Positions 27,094-36,646 are shown, counted from the first letter of the stretch. The stretch: 60,517 bases of DNA from Melioribacteraceae bacterium (GCA_022181065.1 BQMY01000122.1:1-60517); one strand, 5' to 3'. Notes: generated by a model not told the origin, from the sequence alone. Numbers and translations: made by a program.

Positions 27094-29706
27094 ATGAAAA
27101 AACTTACAAGCTTGTTAGCCATTTTTCTGGCTATGAATCTCAGCGCCGCAGGAAGCATTGAGATAATATTCAGCACTCCATTGGAACAGCTTCCGGAAGG
27201 ACACCGCATCGAAAATGACGGTATTTATGGAATCTCTTCCTTTGATTATGTAGATGGTAATTTCTTCTTGCAAAATTTCGATTCAAGAAAGATTTACAAA
27301 GCAGATGGAAATTCTTTCATCGAGACTGCTTTTGCCGAAATCTCTTCTCCTTATTTTAATTTTAATCAGAACGATAACGGATACCCGATCAATCATATTA
27401 GAAATAATATTCCGGGAATTGAATCCAGATCGCATAAAGTAGAATTTTTACAAAATAATCTCAAAAATGAAATCTCGATGACACTTCCGGATGGTAGTAT
27501 CATAACATTGAGAGATGTTGATTATGTTGAGCCTATAGGATTTACATCTGATGGCTTGAAATTATTTCTTACAGAAACTATCAAAAATAATATCCCGCTT
27601 GAGGTTCACCGAGAAATTTATGTTCTGGATAAGACCGGCTCTGTTATAAATGTATTTGAAGTACCGCTTGTAAAATATCTTTACACCGAGAATGAGTTCA
27701 CGCTCGGCGATAATGATGAACTGTTGCAGCTTATAACTACTGAAGATAGTTTTATGATCATAAGATATAACCACTATCAAATGACAAGCAGATACGACTA
27801 TTCATTTCTGGATACTCAATTTCTCCATTACAATCAATTTGTAAAAACTGATGAGTTTGTACCACCTGCTCCCACTAAAACACTTCCAACCGCAAACAGA
27901 TTGTACGCTGTTAAGTTAGGTGAACAACACGCGGAGTTGAAGTATTCAGTAACTCAGGCTAATCTTGCTTATGAAAATACTCAGGGTCCTGATGGTGATG
28001 TTGTGCGAACACCAGGATGGCTATTTGAAGGTGTAAACGCAAGAATACCCTATAAATGGGGTGGATTTCAGAATGTTTCATCATATTTAAACGGATTAGC
28101 CAATGGAAGATATGCTGGAGATATAAATACCGCGGGTGTAAGTGGTTATGCGGTGGGGAATGACTGTTCCGGTTTTGTAAGCAGATGTTGGCAGTTAAAC
28201 GAACAGTATTCTACTAGTATGATGCCCGGTATCACCGGTCAGAGAGCCTCATGGGATGATATTGTAATGGGTGACGCTATTCATAAAGTTGGTCATGTAC
28301 GCCTTTATCTCAACAGAACCAATAACGGCGCATTGAGAGTAGTTGAAGCCGCCGGTCGTAATTGGGATGTTTCATACTGGAGTTTCGCGCCTTCCGATCT
28401 CACCAGTTATACACCTCGTTATTACGTACAGATGAGTCCAACTGTCAATGAGAATTTCGTAAAAGTCCTCTCAGCAAAGTATATCACACCGGCAAAAGTA
28501 GAACTTTTAGTTGCGCCGGAAGCTACTCCTTTGGGTTATAAAGTATATTATTCTGAAGATGGTGATTCCTGGTATTTTCTTGGAAACGATCTTTCCTCAA
28601 ATAGTGATTCGATAGTAGTAGATGTAGAGAGTCAGAAATTATATTTCCGGGTCGCAGCAATAGATGATATCGGCGGTAACAATGTAGAGGGTTTCTGGTC
28701 AAATATTGTCGCTGCTTCATATACCGCAAAATCGAAAAACGCAATTATCATTGATGGTTTCAGCAGAAATTACGGCAGCGGAAACTGGCAGGGATACATT
28801 CATAATTTTGTGAAAGGCTACGCTGATTATTTAATGACCCGGGGCGTATTCCTTCAGACAATCAGCAGTTCAAGATTAGCTGATCCCAATTTTGATTTAA
28901 ATAGTTTCCAATATGTTTACTGGATAGTCGGGGATGAAAGTACGGTGGATGAAACATTCAGCGATGAAGAACAGAATTTAATTAAAGAATACCTTGAAGC
29001 AGGCGGAAACTTGTTCTTATCCGGTAGTGAAATTGGTTGGGATCTCTGGGAGAAAGGATCATCATCTGACAGAGACTTCTATACTAATTACCTGAAAGCA
29101 CAGTACATCGCTGATGACGCGGGTATTACAACAGTAGCCGGAGTAGAAGGTACATTCCTTGAAGGGACCGAATTCCATATCGGACAAACATACACGGAAG
29201 ATTATCCTGATCAAATTGTACCTGTCGAAGGTGGAGATCAAATCTTGTTATATACAAATGGAAAAGGTGCCGGTATATCATACGATGGAATTTTTGGTAA
29301 CGGGTCCAGGAACTCAAAGATTGTTTACATAGGTTTTCCTATGGAAAGTACCGCAAATGATGAACAATTTGAAATCGTTATGCACAATTCTTTCATGTTT
29401 TTCAATGATATAGTTATTACAAATCAAAAAGAGAAACATGATCTATCATTTGAAATATATCAGAATTACCCAAATCCTTTTAATCCGAAAACATTTCTCT
29501 CTTTCCAGCTTGATGAAGTTTCTGATGTAAGTATAGACATCTACAATATTAATGGAGAACTGGTAACTGAACTGGTTGATGAAGAACTTCAAAAAGGGTA
29601 TCATCAATATGAGTTTAATGCAATTGGTATTTCATCCGGTATTTATTTTGCAAATTTTATAATAAATGATAAATTACATGTCCAAAAAATAACTTTACTC
29701 AAATAG
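27094..29706 (+). CDS. Type IX-secreted multi-domain protein with NlpC/P60-like domain and C-terminal sorting tail
   Basis: Secreted protein of 870 residues. Signal peptide (1-19), an unassigned N-terminal region to about 290, then an NlpC/P60-like amidase domain (about 300-450) with Cys358 in NDCSGFVSRCW and His401 in GHVRLYL. A fibronectin-III-like segment follows (about 455-540). Next is a golvesin/ThuA-like flavodoxin-type domain (about 545-770; AIIIDGFSRNYG, YVYWIVGDES, LKEYLEAGGN-type motif). The tail (about 785-870) is a Por/T9SS type A sorting domain: YQNYPNPFNPKTFLSFQL, then GIYFANFII. It would be exported, cleaved and anchored at the surface. The likely target is peptide or peptidoglycan amide bonds, inferred from the Cys-His pair. 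Confidence 0.85.
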   Translation: MKKLTSLLAIFLAMNLSAAGSIEIIFSTPLEQLPEGHRIENDGIYGISSFDYVDGNFFLQNFDSRKIYKADGNSFIETAFAEISSPYFNFNQNDNGYPINHIRNNIPGIESRSHKVEFLQNNLKNEISMTLPDGSIITLRDVDYVEPIGFTSDGLKLFLTETIKNNIPLEVHREIYVLDKTGSVINVFEVPLVKYLYTENEFTLGDNDELLQLITTEDSFMIIRYNHYQMTSRYDYSFLDTQFLHYNQFVKTDEFVPPAPTKTLPTANRLYAVKLGEQHAELKYSVTQANLAYENTQGPDGDVVRTPGWLFEGVNARIPYKWGGFQNVSSYLNGLANGRYAGDINTAGVSGYAVGNDCSGFVSRCWQLNEQYSTSMMPGITGQRASWDDIVMGDAIHKVGHVRLYLNRTNNGALRVVEAAGRNWDVSYWSFAPSDLTSYTPRYYVQMSPTVNENFVKVLSAKYITPAKVELLVAPEATPLGYKVYYSEDGDSWYFLGNDLSSNSDSIVVDVESQKLYFRVAAIDDIGGNNVEGFWSNIVAASYTAKSKNAIIIDGFSRNYGSGNWQGYIHNFVKGYADYLMTRGVFLQTISSSRLADPNFDLNSFQYVYWIVGDESTVDETFSDEEQNLIKEYLEAGGNLFLSGSEIGWDLWEKGSSSDRDFYTNYLKAQYIADDAGITTVAGVEGTFLEGTEFHIGQTYTEDYPDQIVPVEGGDQILLYTNGKGAGISYDGIFGNGSRNSKIVYIGFPMESTANDEQFEIVMHNSFMFFNDIVITNQKEKHDLSFEIYQNYPNPFNPKTFLSFQLDEVSDVSIDIYNINGELVTELVDEELQKGYHQYEFNAIGISSGIYFANFIINDKLHVQKITLLK

Positions 29707-29715
29707 GGGGGCGAT

Positions 29716-30150
29716 TTGGCTTTTAGTTTGAACAAAATAATGCTTATCGGTAACCTTGGTCAGGATGCTGAAAATTCATTTACAAATAATAATGTTTCGA
29801 TAACCAAGTTTTCAATTGCGACTGTTAACAGCTACAAAACCAAAGAAGGGTCATGGCAGAATGAAACAACCTGGCATAATGTAGTTGCTTTTAATTTGTC
29901 TGATTTTTTTAAAGATGGACTTAAAAAAGGAAGCAAGTTTTACGTAGAAGGAAGACTTACCAAACGTGATTATACTGATCGGGAAGGAATAAAGCGATAC
30001 TCAACGGAAGTTCTTGCCGATAAATTAATACCTCTTGATAGACCTGATGGAACTTCATCATACTCACCGAATCAAAATTCAAGTGGGAATGAAAGCATTA
30101 ACAGGGAATCAATTGATTCACCCGCGGAAGACGACGATCTTCCATTCTAA
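29716..30150 (+). CDS. ssb: Single-stranded DNA-binding protein
   Basis: SSB of 144 residues: an OB-fold (about 1-110) starting LNKIMLIGNLGQDAE and containing TTWHNVVAFN, a short Ser/Asn-rich linker, and the acidic tip DDDLPF that recruits replication and repair partners. TTG start behind a GGGGGG run. Confidence 0.95.
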   Translation: MAFSLNKIMLIGNLGQDAENSFTNNNVSITKFSIATVNSYKTKEGSWQNETTWHNVVAFNLSDFFKDGLKKGSKFYVEGRLTKRDYTDREGIKRYSTEVLADKLIPLDRPDGTSSYSPNQNSSGNESINRESIDSPAEDDDLPF

Positions 30151-30185
30151 ATATTTTGTATAACAATTGAGGCTTTAAGCAATTA

Positions 30186-31487
30186 TTGGAAACCGACTCG
30201 TATTTTCAAATAATTATTTTGAGTGTGCTGCTTTTATTATCAGCATTTTTCTCAGGTTCGGAAGTAGCACTTTTTTCGATTGATAAAAAAAGACTAAAAG
30301 AATTAAAGAAAGATAAGGGACTTATAAGTAACTATATTTTAAGTCTGCTGGAAAATCCACGCCGGTTATTAGTTACAATACTTTTGGGCAATACTGTTTT
30401 TAATGTTGCGGCTTCAATCACATCTGTAGCAATAGCGCTTGATATTGCCGATTCTCTGGGCTGGAATATTGATGTCGTACTTCTGATCCAGATTATTGCT
30501 CTAACCATATTGATTCTAATTTTTGGAGAGATCACACCTAAAGTATGGGCTTCAAAACACCCGGCAAAGTTTGCCCGACTCGTAGCTTTCCCGCTTTATT
30601 GGACGAGTGTTTTTATTTATCCCGTCTCAAAATTACTTACAGAACTTATTAAATCGCTCTCCGCCAGATTTAAGTTCGATAAATCAAAAACAGCTATTCT
30701 TACTTCAGAGCTTACAGAATTAGCTGATTTAGGTATTGAGAAAGGTACTATTGAAGAAGATGAACATGGATTAATTCATGGACTTGTGGCATTCAAAAGT
30801 GTTTCTACCAGAGAGGTTATGACTCCAAGAGTTGATATCACTTCAATTGCGGTCGATACACCTTTTGATGAAGTGATGCGCATTATTACTGAATCCGGAC
30901 ACAGCCGCATCCCTCTTTTTGAGGAAAACCTCGATAATATTACAGGAATCATCTATGCTAAAGATTTACTACCTTACATCAGTGATATGACTCGTAAAAA
31001 TGAATTAAATCTGCGTAAGATAGCTCGCAAGGCATATTTTGTGCCCGAAACAAAACTTATAAACGAGTTGATGCATGAATTCCAGGAAAAAAATCTTCAT
31101 CTGGGAATTGTTGTAGATGAGTACGGTGGTACCTCCGGATTAGTGTCGCTTGAGGATATTCTTGAAGAAATTGTAGGTGAGATCCGGGACGAGTATGATA
31201 ATGAGGAAAATGAGATCACAAAACTTGGTGACAACTCATATATGGTTCTGGGTAAAATCCCAATAGATGAATTGAATGATTTTCTTGAATTTGATTTTTC
31301 TTCTGAAAATGATGATTATGATACACTTGCCGGATTTATCTATAATCTATCAGGTTCTATTCCGGAGAATAATTACTCCGTTAATTTTGATAAATACAGA
31401 TTTACTGTAAAGGAAGTTATAAATAAAAGAATAAATAAAGTACTGATTGAGGTGGAGAACACGGAATTATCCGGAACTCCGGAATGA
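30186..31487 (+). CDS. CNNM/CorC-type hemolysin-family membrane protein
   Basis: Inner-membrane protein of 433 residues. A DUF21 membrane domain (about 1-180, four hydrophobic segments, beginning LLLSAFFSGSEVALFS) is followed by two CBS motifs (about 205-325; REVMTPRVDITSI and GIVVDEYGGTSGLVSLEDI) and a C-terminal CorC/HlyC domain (about 345-425). Bacterial homologues transport Mg2+ or Co2+; Bacteroidota GldE, a gliding-motility lipoprotein partner, has the same build. It starts with TTG and overlaps the next small gene by four bases (ATGA). Confidence 0.9.
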   Translation: METDSYFQIIILSVLLLLSAFFSGSEVALFSIDKKRLKELKKDKGLISNYILSLLENPRRLLVTILLGNTVFNVAASITSVAIALDIADSLGWNIDVVLLIQIIALTILILIFGEITPKVWASKHPAKFARLVAFPLYWTSVFIYPVSKLLTELIKSLSARFKFDKSKTAILTSELTELADLGIEKGTIEEDEHGLIHGLVAFKSVSTREVMTPRVDITSIAVDTPFDEVMRIITESGHSRIPLFEENLDNITGIIYAKDLLPYISDMTRKNELNLRKIARKAYFVPETKLINELMHEFQEKNLHLGIVVDEYGGTSGLVSLEDILEEIVGEIRDEYDNEENEITKLGDNSYMVLGKIPIDELNDFLEFDFSSENDDYDTLAGFIYNLSGSIPENNYSVNFDKYRFTVKEVINKRINKVLIEVENTELSGTPE

Positions 31488-31837
31488 AACCGGGATGTAT
31501 CCTGAAAATTATTCTTGCTATATTTTTTTTGATTGGTGTGGGTTCTTATATCTTGAAAACTTACGGCCCAGAACTTAAAAGTTCTGTTGAAGAGAAAGCA
31601 AAAAGACTTATCCGGGAGAAAGTTGAAACAGAATTAACATCAATTAAGGATGATCTGCTACGAACTGAACTAAACAGTCTGGTAAATACTTATTTTGATT
31701 CTGTGAAAGACTCAGCTTATTCTGTAGTACAAAAATCGGGTGATTCTCTCTCAAATTATTTAGGTGCGGCACTTAAAGATTCAATACTTGATAACAATGA
31801 AATAGATTTCTTACGGAAGATGATAAAAAATGAATAA
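31484..31837 (+). CDS. Hypothetical anchored helical protein
   Basis: I do not recognise this 117-residue protein. One N-terminal hydrophobic helix (LKIILAIFFLIGVGSYIL) is followed by an Lys/Glu-rich, probably coiled-coil helical domain with no cysteine-based or catalytic motif. It starts inside the CNNM stop (ATGA) and its end overlaps the MCE protein start by eight bases, so it is made together with both. It could be a small accessory of the MCE or CNNM protein; this rests on context only. Confidence 0.72.
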   Translation: MKPGCILKIILAIFFLIGVGSYILKTYGPELKSSVEEKAKRLIREKVETELTSIKDDLLRTELNSLVNTYFDSVKDSAYSVVQKSGDSLSNYLGAALKDSILDNNEIDFLRKMIKNE

Positions 31838-32738
31838 AACTAAGGCAACTGAAGTAAAAGTTGGTGTAACCGTTGTTGTTGGCACAATTTTAATATTGTG
31901 GATATTAGGCTGGGCAAAAGATGTCGATTTTTTCAGCGATAATACCGAAATTAAAATTCTGTTCAATTCTGTAGCCGGTCTGGAAACAGGTGACAGGGTT
32001 TCAGTCAATGGTGTTAAAAAAGGAACCGTCGAACGAATGGAAGCATTTGAGGATGGTGTTCTGGTTATCGCCACTTTGGATCCTGATACAGATTTAAGAG
32101 AAGACGCGACATTTTCTATAATGATGCTTGATCTTATGGGAGGAAAAAAAATAGAGGTTTCTCCCGGAGTGTCTCCGACAAGGATGGATTTTGCTTCGGT
32201 ACAGAATGGTAAATTTTCCGGTGATATTTCTTCCGCTATGGCAGCCATAAGTGACGTTCAAGAAGACCTTGTATCAGTTATCAAAGAGATTAAAATTTCT
32301 TTGACAAACATAAATAAGTTCATGGCGAATGAAGAATTTGCGAACAATGTTGAACAAAGTGTAACAAATCTCAATGAATTGCTCCTCCTTCTCAACGATG
32401 TTACAACTGAGAATCGGGAAAATCTCGCAAGACTAATTGTAAATGTTGATACACTGGTTACCAGCACCAATACGTTTCTTGCCGAAAACAGAAATGTTGT
32501 TGGTGATCTAAGTGCCGAAATTACAAATTCTCTTCAGAAAACCAATAATCTTATCAATAAAATCACCACTCTTACTGATGAAACCGCTAGCGGTAATAAT
32601 AATCTTGGTAAATTGCTTTATGACGAAGATCTGTTAAATGACCTGAAAGCAACAATAAAGCAGACTAACAACTTATTTGATATTCTAATCAAACAACTTC
32701 AGGATGAGGGTGTTAATGTTGACGCGAACATTTTTTAG
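31830..32738 (+). CDS. MlaD/MCE-domain protein
   Basis: Inner-membrane-anchored MCE protein of 302 residues that forms periplasmic hexamers for lipid transport. One membrane helix (VGVTVVVGTILILWILGWA) precedes the MCE domain (about 40-115; VAGLETGDRVSVNGVKKGTV, then LMGGKKIEVSPG), then a long helical, Asn/Thr-rich region to the C-terminus. The permease (MlaE) and ATPase (MlaF) are not in the window. The gene is coupled to the preceding small protein and overlaps the ggt start region. Confidence 0.88.
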   Translation: MNKTKATEVKVGVTVVVGTILILWILGWAKDVDFFSDNTEIKILFNSVAGLETGDRVSVNGVKKGTVERMEAFEDGVLVIATLDPDTDLREDATFSIMMLDLMGGKKIEVSPGVSPTRMDFASVQNGKFSGDISSAMAAISDVQEDLVSVIKEIKISLTNINKFMANEEFANNVEQSVTNLNELLLLLNDVTTENRENLARLIVNVDTLVTSTNTFLAENRNVVGDLSAEITNSLQKTNNLINKITTLTDETASGNNNLGKLLYDEDLLNDLKATIKQTNNLFDILIKQLQDEGVNVDANIF

Positions 32739-34401
32739 TCTCATTATTCTTGTTCTCTTTACTTTTTCAACAAGTATTGGTGCCTCAGGTGATCCGGTCA
32801 GGGCGGAAAATGGCATGGTTGTATCCGCGAGTAAGCTCGCTTCTGATATTGGTATAGAGATTCTAAAAAAAGGTGGAAATGCAATAGATGCAGCTGTTGC
32901 CACAGGTTTTGCTCTTGCGGTAGCATATCCAACCGCCGGAAACCTGGGAGGTGGTGGGTTTATGGTTATTCACCTCGCCGATAGTTTGAACACCACTATT
33001 GATTTTCGTGAAAAAGCACCTAAAAACGCATTTAGAGATATGTATTTGGATTCTAACGGAGTTTATCTGCCCGAACTTGGCAGGGAAGGTTTTACCTCTT
33101 CTGGTGTACCGGGTTCTGTGGAAGGTTTACTTTACGCGCTGAATCACTATGGTACAATGAAAATTCATGAAGTAATTGAACCTGCGATCAAATTAGCCGA
33201 AGAGGGTATTGTACTTGAATACAGACTTGCAGAATCAATTTCCTCTAATACAAACAGGTTTTTGGAATATCCATCATCAGCAAAAATATTTACTAAAAAT
33301 GGAAATCCTTATGAAGAGAATGATACACTAATTCAGAAGGATCTCGCGCGCGCGCTCCAGTTGATCTCAGAAAATGGAAGAGATGGTTTTTACAAAGGTC
33401 ATGTTGCCAAACTCATCGCAGAGCATTCTAAAAAAAGTGGCGGATTTATTACTGAGCAAGATTTAGCTGATTATCAATGCGTGGAGCGAACTCCAATTTA
33501 TGGTTATTACAAAGGCTTTGATATTGTTACAATGGGTCCTCCGTCCTCAGGAGGAATAGCTATAACTCAAGCATTGAATGCACTTGAGAATTTTAATTGG
33601 GAGAAGTCTGATTGGAATAGTAGTGAATATATCCATACTCTCGTTGAGATATTAAAGCGCGTTTATGCTGACAGAGCGGAGCATCTCGGTGATGTTGATT
33701 ATTATCCTGTTCCCGTCGATTGGCTTACCTCAAAATTATACGCTCAGGAAATTGTAACTGGTATAGCAGATACAGCGACACCCTCCGAGAAAGTGAATCC
33801 AGGAATACCTATTCCTGAGGAAAGTGAAGAAACTACACATTATTCTGTGGTCGATAAGTACGGTAACGCGGTGAGCACAACGGTTACATTGAACTCTTCA
33901 TATGGAAACAAGATAGTTGTGGAAGGCGCCGGATTTTTGATGAACAATGAAATGGATGATTTCAGTGCCAAACCTGGTACACCAAATCAGTTTGGTTTAC
34001 TCGGAAGTGAAGCGAACTCAATTGAACCCGGAAAGAGGATGTTGAGTTCGATGACGCCCACCATTGTTCTAAAACAAGGAAAACCCTACTTTGTGACTGG
34101 TTCACCAGGTGGTTCAACTATTATCACCGTTGTGTTGCAGACAATACTTAACGTAATTGATTTTGAAATGGATGTAGAACAAACGTTATATGCACCCAGA
34201 ATTCACCATCAATGGATGCCCGATAAAATATATTTTGAGGAATACGGACTCTCGAAGGATGTAATAGAAAATCTTGAGCGGAGAGGACATATTATGGGAA
34301 ATATCAGAGTTCTCGGGCGTGCCGAGGGAATTCTTATTTTTGATGATTATTTTACAGGTACTACTGATCCGAGAGGTTACGGAAAGGCTTCAGGTTATTA
34401 A
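32716..34401 (+). CDS. ggt: Gamma-glutamyltransferase
   Basis: Periplasmic N-terminal-nucleophile hydrolase that splits glutathione and other gamma-glutamyl compounds; 561 residues from the preferred start. A signal peptide (FFSLIILVLFTFSTSIGAS) leads into the large subunit with GGNAIDAAVA and the autoprocessing site ETTHYSVVDKYGNAVSTTV, where the Thr encoded at 33832 becomes the small-subunit nucleophile. SSMTPTIVLK and GSPGGSTIITVVLQ are the conserved small-subunit blocks. The ATG at 32716 follows GAGGG by five bases; an ATG at 32704 adds four residues. It overlaps the MCE gene by 23 bases. Confidence 0.95.
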   Translation: MLTRTFFSLIILVLFTFSTSIGASGDPVRAENGMVVSASKLASDIGIEILKKGGNAIDAAVATGFALAVAYPTAGNLGGGGFMVIHLADSLNTTIDFREKAPKNAFRDMYLDSNGVYLPELGREGFTSSGVPGSVEGLLYALNHYGTMKIHEVIEPAIKLAEEGIVLEYRLAESISSNTNRFLEYPSSAKIFTKNGNPYEENDTLIQKDLARALQLISENGRDGFYKGHVAKLIAEHSKKSGGFITEQDLADYQCVERTPIYGYYKGFDIVTMGPPSSGGIAITQALNALENFNWEKSDWNSSEYIHTLVEILKRVYADRAEHLGDVDYYPVPVDWLTSKLYAQEIVTGIADTATPSEKVNPGIPIPEESEETTHYSVVDKYGNAVSTTVTLNSSYGNKIVVEGAGFLMNNEMDDFSAKPGTPNQFGLLGSEANSIEPGKRMLSSMTPTIVLKQGKPYFVTGSPGGSTIITVVLQTILNVIDFEMDVEQTLYAPRIHHQWMPDKIYFEEYGLSKDVIENLERRGHIMGNIRVLGRAEGILIFDDYFTGTTDPRGYGKASGY

Positions 34402-34402
34402 G

Positions 34403-34786
34403 ATGGTTATTGGCATTGGTATAGATATAATCGAGATAGAGCGAATTCAGCAAAGTGTTGAAAAATTCGGGGAGAGATTTCTCGATAAAATCTTTACTGA
34501 AACCGAAAAAGAATATTCTCTTACCAAAAAGCACAAGTATCAACATCTAGCAGCGCGTTTTGCCGCAAAGGAAGCGATAGCCAAAGCTCTTTCAACCGGT
34601 TGGGCGCAAGGTTTCAGGTGGAAAGATATCGAGATCTACAATGAGAAATCTGGCATGCCCGGTGTTAAACTGTCTGGTGAATTGAAAAAATTTGTTGAGG
34701 GGGATAAATCCCTTAAAATAACAATGAGCCATTCCGAAAACTACGTTACGTGCTTTGCAATTCTTTATAAAACCACACCCTACTGA
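34403..34786 (+). CDS. acpS: Holo-[acyl-carrier-protein] synthase
   Basis: Transfers 4'-phosphopantetheine to acyl carrier protein; 127 residues, usual length. The start MVIGIGIDIIEIERI carries the Mg2+-binding Asp, and RFAAKEAIAKAL has the catalytic Glu-Lys region. The ATG at 34403 is one base after the ggt stop. An open frame reaches further upstream inside ggt, but those residues are not AcpS-like. Confidence 0.95.
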   Translation: MVIGIGIDIIEIERIQQSVEKFGERFLDKIFTETEKEYSLTKKHKYQHLAARFAAKEAIAKALSTGWAQGFRWKDIEIYNEKSGMPGVKLSGELKKFVEGDKSLKITMSHSENYVTCFAILYKTTPY

Positions 34787-34823
34787 ACCAAATTATAGTA
34801 TAGTATTTCGTAGATAATTTTCT

Positions 34824-34831
34824 TAATTTTG
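34824..34831 (+). promoter_or_regulatory. Putative -7 element upstream of mnmA
   Basis: TAATTTTG is an exact TAnnTTTG match, 48 bases before the mnmA TTG start and in the gap after acpS. No clear TTG at -33. Confidence 0.3.
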
Positions 34832-34879
34832 GCTTCATTTTTAAGGATAAACAATCGTATTTAACCGAAAGGATTTGAT

Positions 34880-35986
34880 TTGAATGATAATAGAGTAATT
34901 GTTGCGATGAGTGGCGGGGTAGATTCTTCTGTTGCTGCCGCGCTTTTACATGAACAAGGTTATGATGTAATAGGTATCACTATGAAAACATGGGGGTTCA
35001 TGGAAGTGGGAGGTGCCCCTAAACACGAAAGTGGCTGCTGTTCTCTTGACGCTATTTTTGACGCCAAGAATGTTGCCGGTAAATTTGGTATTCCGCATTA
35101 TACCGTTGATTTTACAAAATCTTTTGAAGATACAGTTATAAATAATTTTGTCGATGAGTATCTTTCCGGAAGAACACCTAACCCTTGTGTAGTGTGTAAC
35201 CGTAAAATAAAATGGGAAGAACTTCTGAAAAAAGCCGATAGCCTTGAAGCAAAGTATGTGGCAACAGGGCACTACGGTATTGTTGAGAAAGATAACAGCA
35301 CAGGCAGGTTCAAACTTAAAAATTCACCCGATAACAAAAAAGACCAGTCGTATGCCCTGTGGGGATTAACTCAGGAAAGTTTAAGCAGAACACTTCTTCC
35401 ACTGGGTAGTTTTACCAAACCGGAAATACGGGAGCTTGCCGACAAATTTGATCTTAAAACCGCAAATAAGCCTGATAGCCAGGAAATCTGTTTTGTAGCG
35501 GATAATAATTACGAAAGGTTTTTGCGTGAAAGAATTCCGGATGTAATTGAGAATGTTCCCAAAGGTGATCTTGTATATCACGATAAAAAAATCGGAGAGC
35601 ATAAAGGTATCCCGTTTTATACTGTTGGACAGCGTAAAGGGCTCGGTGTTGCAATGGGGAAACCTGTGTACGTAAAAAAAATTGATCATAAAAACAATAC
35701 TATCGAAATAGCTGACAAAAACGAACTTCTCGAAGGTGATGTTTACGCATATGATATAAATTATGTTTCCGCGGATATATTAACTCCCGGTTCAAAAGTT
35801 TACGGAAAAATTCGTTACGGTGATCGCGCAACCGAAGCAGAAGTGATTTCTGCTGATGATCAACATATTCAGATAAAATTCATAGAACCGAAGAACGCTA
35901 TAACTCCAGGTCAGTCCCTCGTATTGTATGACGACACCGGTTATGTATTAGCCGGCGGGGTGATAGGGAAGTGGGAAAATATATAA
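34880..35986 (+). CDS. mnmA: tRNA-specific 2-thiouridylase MnmA
   Basis: Thiolates uridine 34 of tRNAs for Lys, Glu and Gln; 368 residues. The PP-loop ATP site is SGGVDSSVAAALL near the N-terminus. The catalytic cysteines lie in TPNPCVVCNRKIKW (about residue 102) and SQEICFV (about 203). The C-terminal domain (GQRKGLGV) is present. TTG start seven bases after AAAGGA. A 12-pair terminator follows. Confidence 0.96.
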   Translation: MNDNRVIVAMSGGVDSSVAAALLHEQGYDVIGITMKTWGFMEVGGAPKHESGCCSLDAIFDAKNVAGKFGIPHYTVDFTKSFEDTVINNFVDEYLSGRTPNPCVVCNRKIKWEELLKKADSLEAKYVATGHYGIVEKDNSTGRFKLKNSPDNKKDQSYALWGLTQESLSRTLLPLGSFTKPEIRELADKFDLKTANKPDSQEICFVADNNYERFLRERIPDVIENVPKGDLVYHDKKIGEHKGIPFYTVGQRKGLGVAMGKPVYVKKIDHKNNTIEIADKNELLEGDVYAYDINYVSADILTPGSKVYGKIRYGDRATEAEVISADDQHIQIKFIEPKNAITPGQSLVLYDDTGYVLAGGVIGKWENI

Positions 35987-36010
35987 TTTTATCACTGGAT
36001 TTAGAGTTCT

Positions 36011-36048
36011 AAAAGGTTTAACTTAATTATTTGTTAAACCTTTTTCTC
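36011..36048 (+). terminator. Intrinsic terminator after mnmA
   Basis: A perfect 12-pair stem, 36011-36022 (AAAAGGTTTAAC) with 36033-36044, loop of ten bases, T-rich end. It abuts the HNH gene start at 36052, which argues against the in-frame TTG at 36031 as that gene's start. Confidence 0.75.
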
Positions 36049-36051
36049 TTT

Positions 36052-36600
36052 ATGGAGGCAAAATTCGAATCAACATCCATAAAACAGAATGGTCTGTTAA
36101 GTGGTAAGGTATTACTGTTAAATCAGAGTTATGAACCTCTTACATTGTGCAATGTAAAAAAGGCACTGATACTGATTTTTCTTGATAAAGCCGAATTGGT
36201 TGTTGACCTGAAGGAGAAAAAAATCCATTCCAGCGCCAGAAATTATCCTTATCCAAGTATAATCAGACTAAAAAACTATGTCAGGATTCCGTATAAAAAC
36301 ATAATCCTGAGCAGGAAAAATGTAATAAAGCGTGATGGGTACAGATGCGGATATTGCGGAAAACGTAACGCTGAATTGACAATTGATCATATTTTGCCAA
36401 AATCGCGTGGTGGTAAAGATACTTGGGATAATCTGGTAACCTGCTGCATAAAGTGTAACAACAAAAAGGGAAATCAAACTCCGAATGAAGCTGAGATGCC
36501 TCTTTTGGTGAAACCATATACTCCTGATCATATTATGCTTATTAAAACAGAGCTTGGCAAACTGGATGAACAGTGGCGACCATTTCTGTTTGATAAATAA
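36052..36600 (+). CDS. HNH endonuclease-family protein
   Basis: A 182-residue protein from the ATG at 36052. The N-terminal half (LLLNQSYEPLTLCNVKKALI, then LDKAELV) is typical of the small cyanobacterial/Bacteroidota HNH family. The C-terminal HNH domain has RDGYRCGYCGK, TIDHILPKSRGG, DNLVTCCIKCNNKKG, with two CxxC pairs for zinc and the DH catalytic element. Role unknown; such genes are common outside mobile elements. No ribosome site is seen, and an in-frame TTG at 36031 lies within the terminator hairpin. Confidence 0.85.
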   Translation: MEAKFESTSIKQNGLLSGKVLLLNQSYEPLTLCNVKKALILIFLDKAELVVDLKEKKIHSSARNYPYPSIIRLKNYVRIPYKNIILSRKNVIKRDGYRCGYCGKRNAELTIDHILPKSRGGKDTWDNLVTCCIKCNNKKGNQTPNEAEMPLLVKPYTPDHIMLIKTELGKLDEQWRPFLFDK

Positions 36601-36646
36601 ACCTCTGTTTTCCTCTCCATATATGAAATATTTTCATTATCTTTAT

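Noticed and set aside
34274-34402. Upstream extension of the acpS reading frame
   Set aside because: The extra residues lie inside ggt and are not AcpS-like; the ATG at 34403 gives a protein of standard length and start.
36031-36051. TTG start for the HNH gene
   Set aside because: It falls within the mnmA terminator hairpin and adds only seven residues, so the ATG at 36052 is preferred, though neither has a ribosome site.
36052-36600. HNH gene as a homing element or defence nuclease
   Set aside because: No intron, intein or defence partner surrounds it and the small-family N-terminus is that of common chromosomal HNH proteins.
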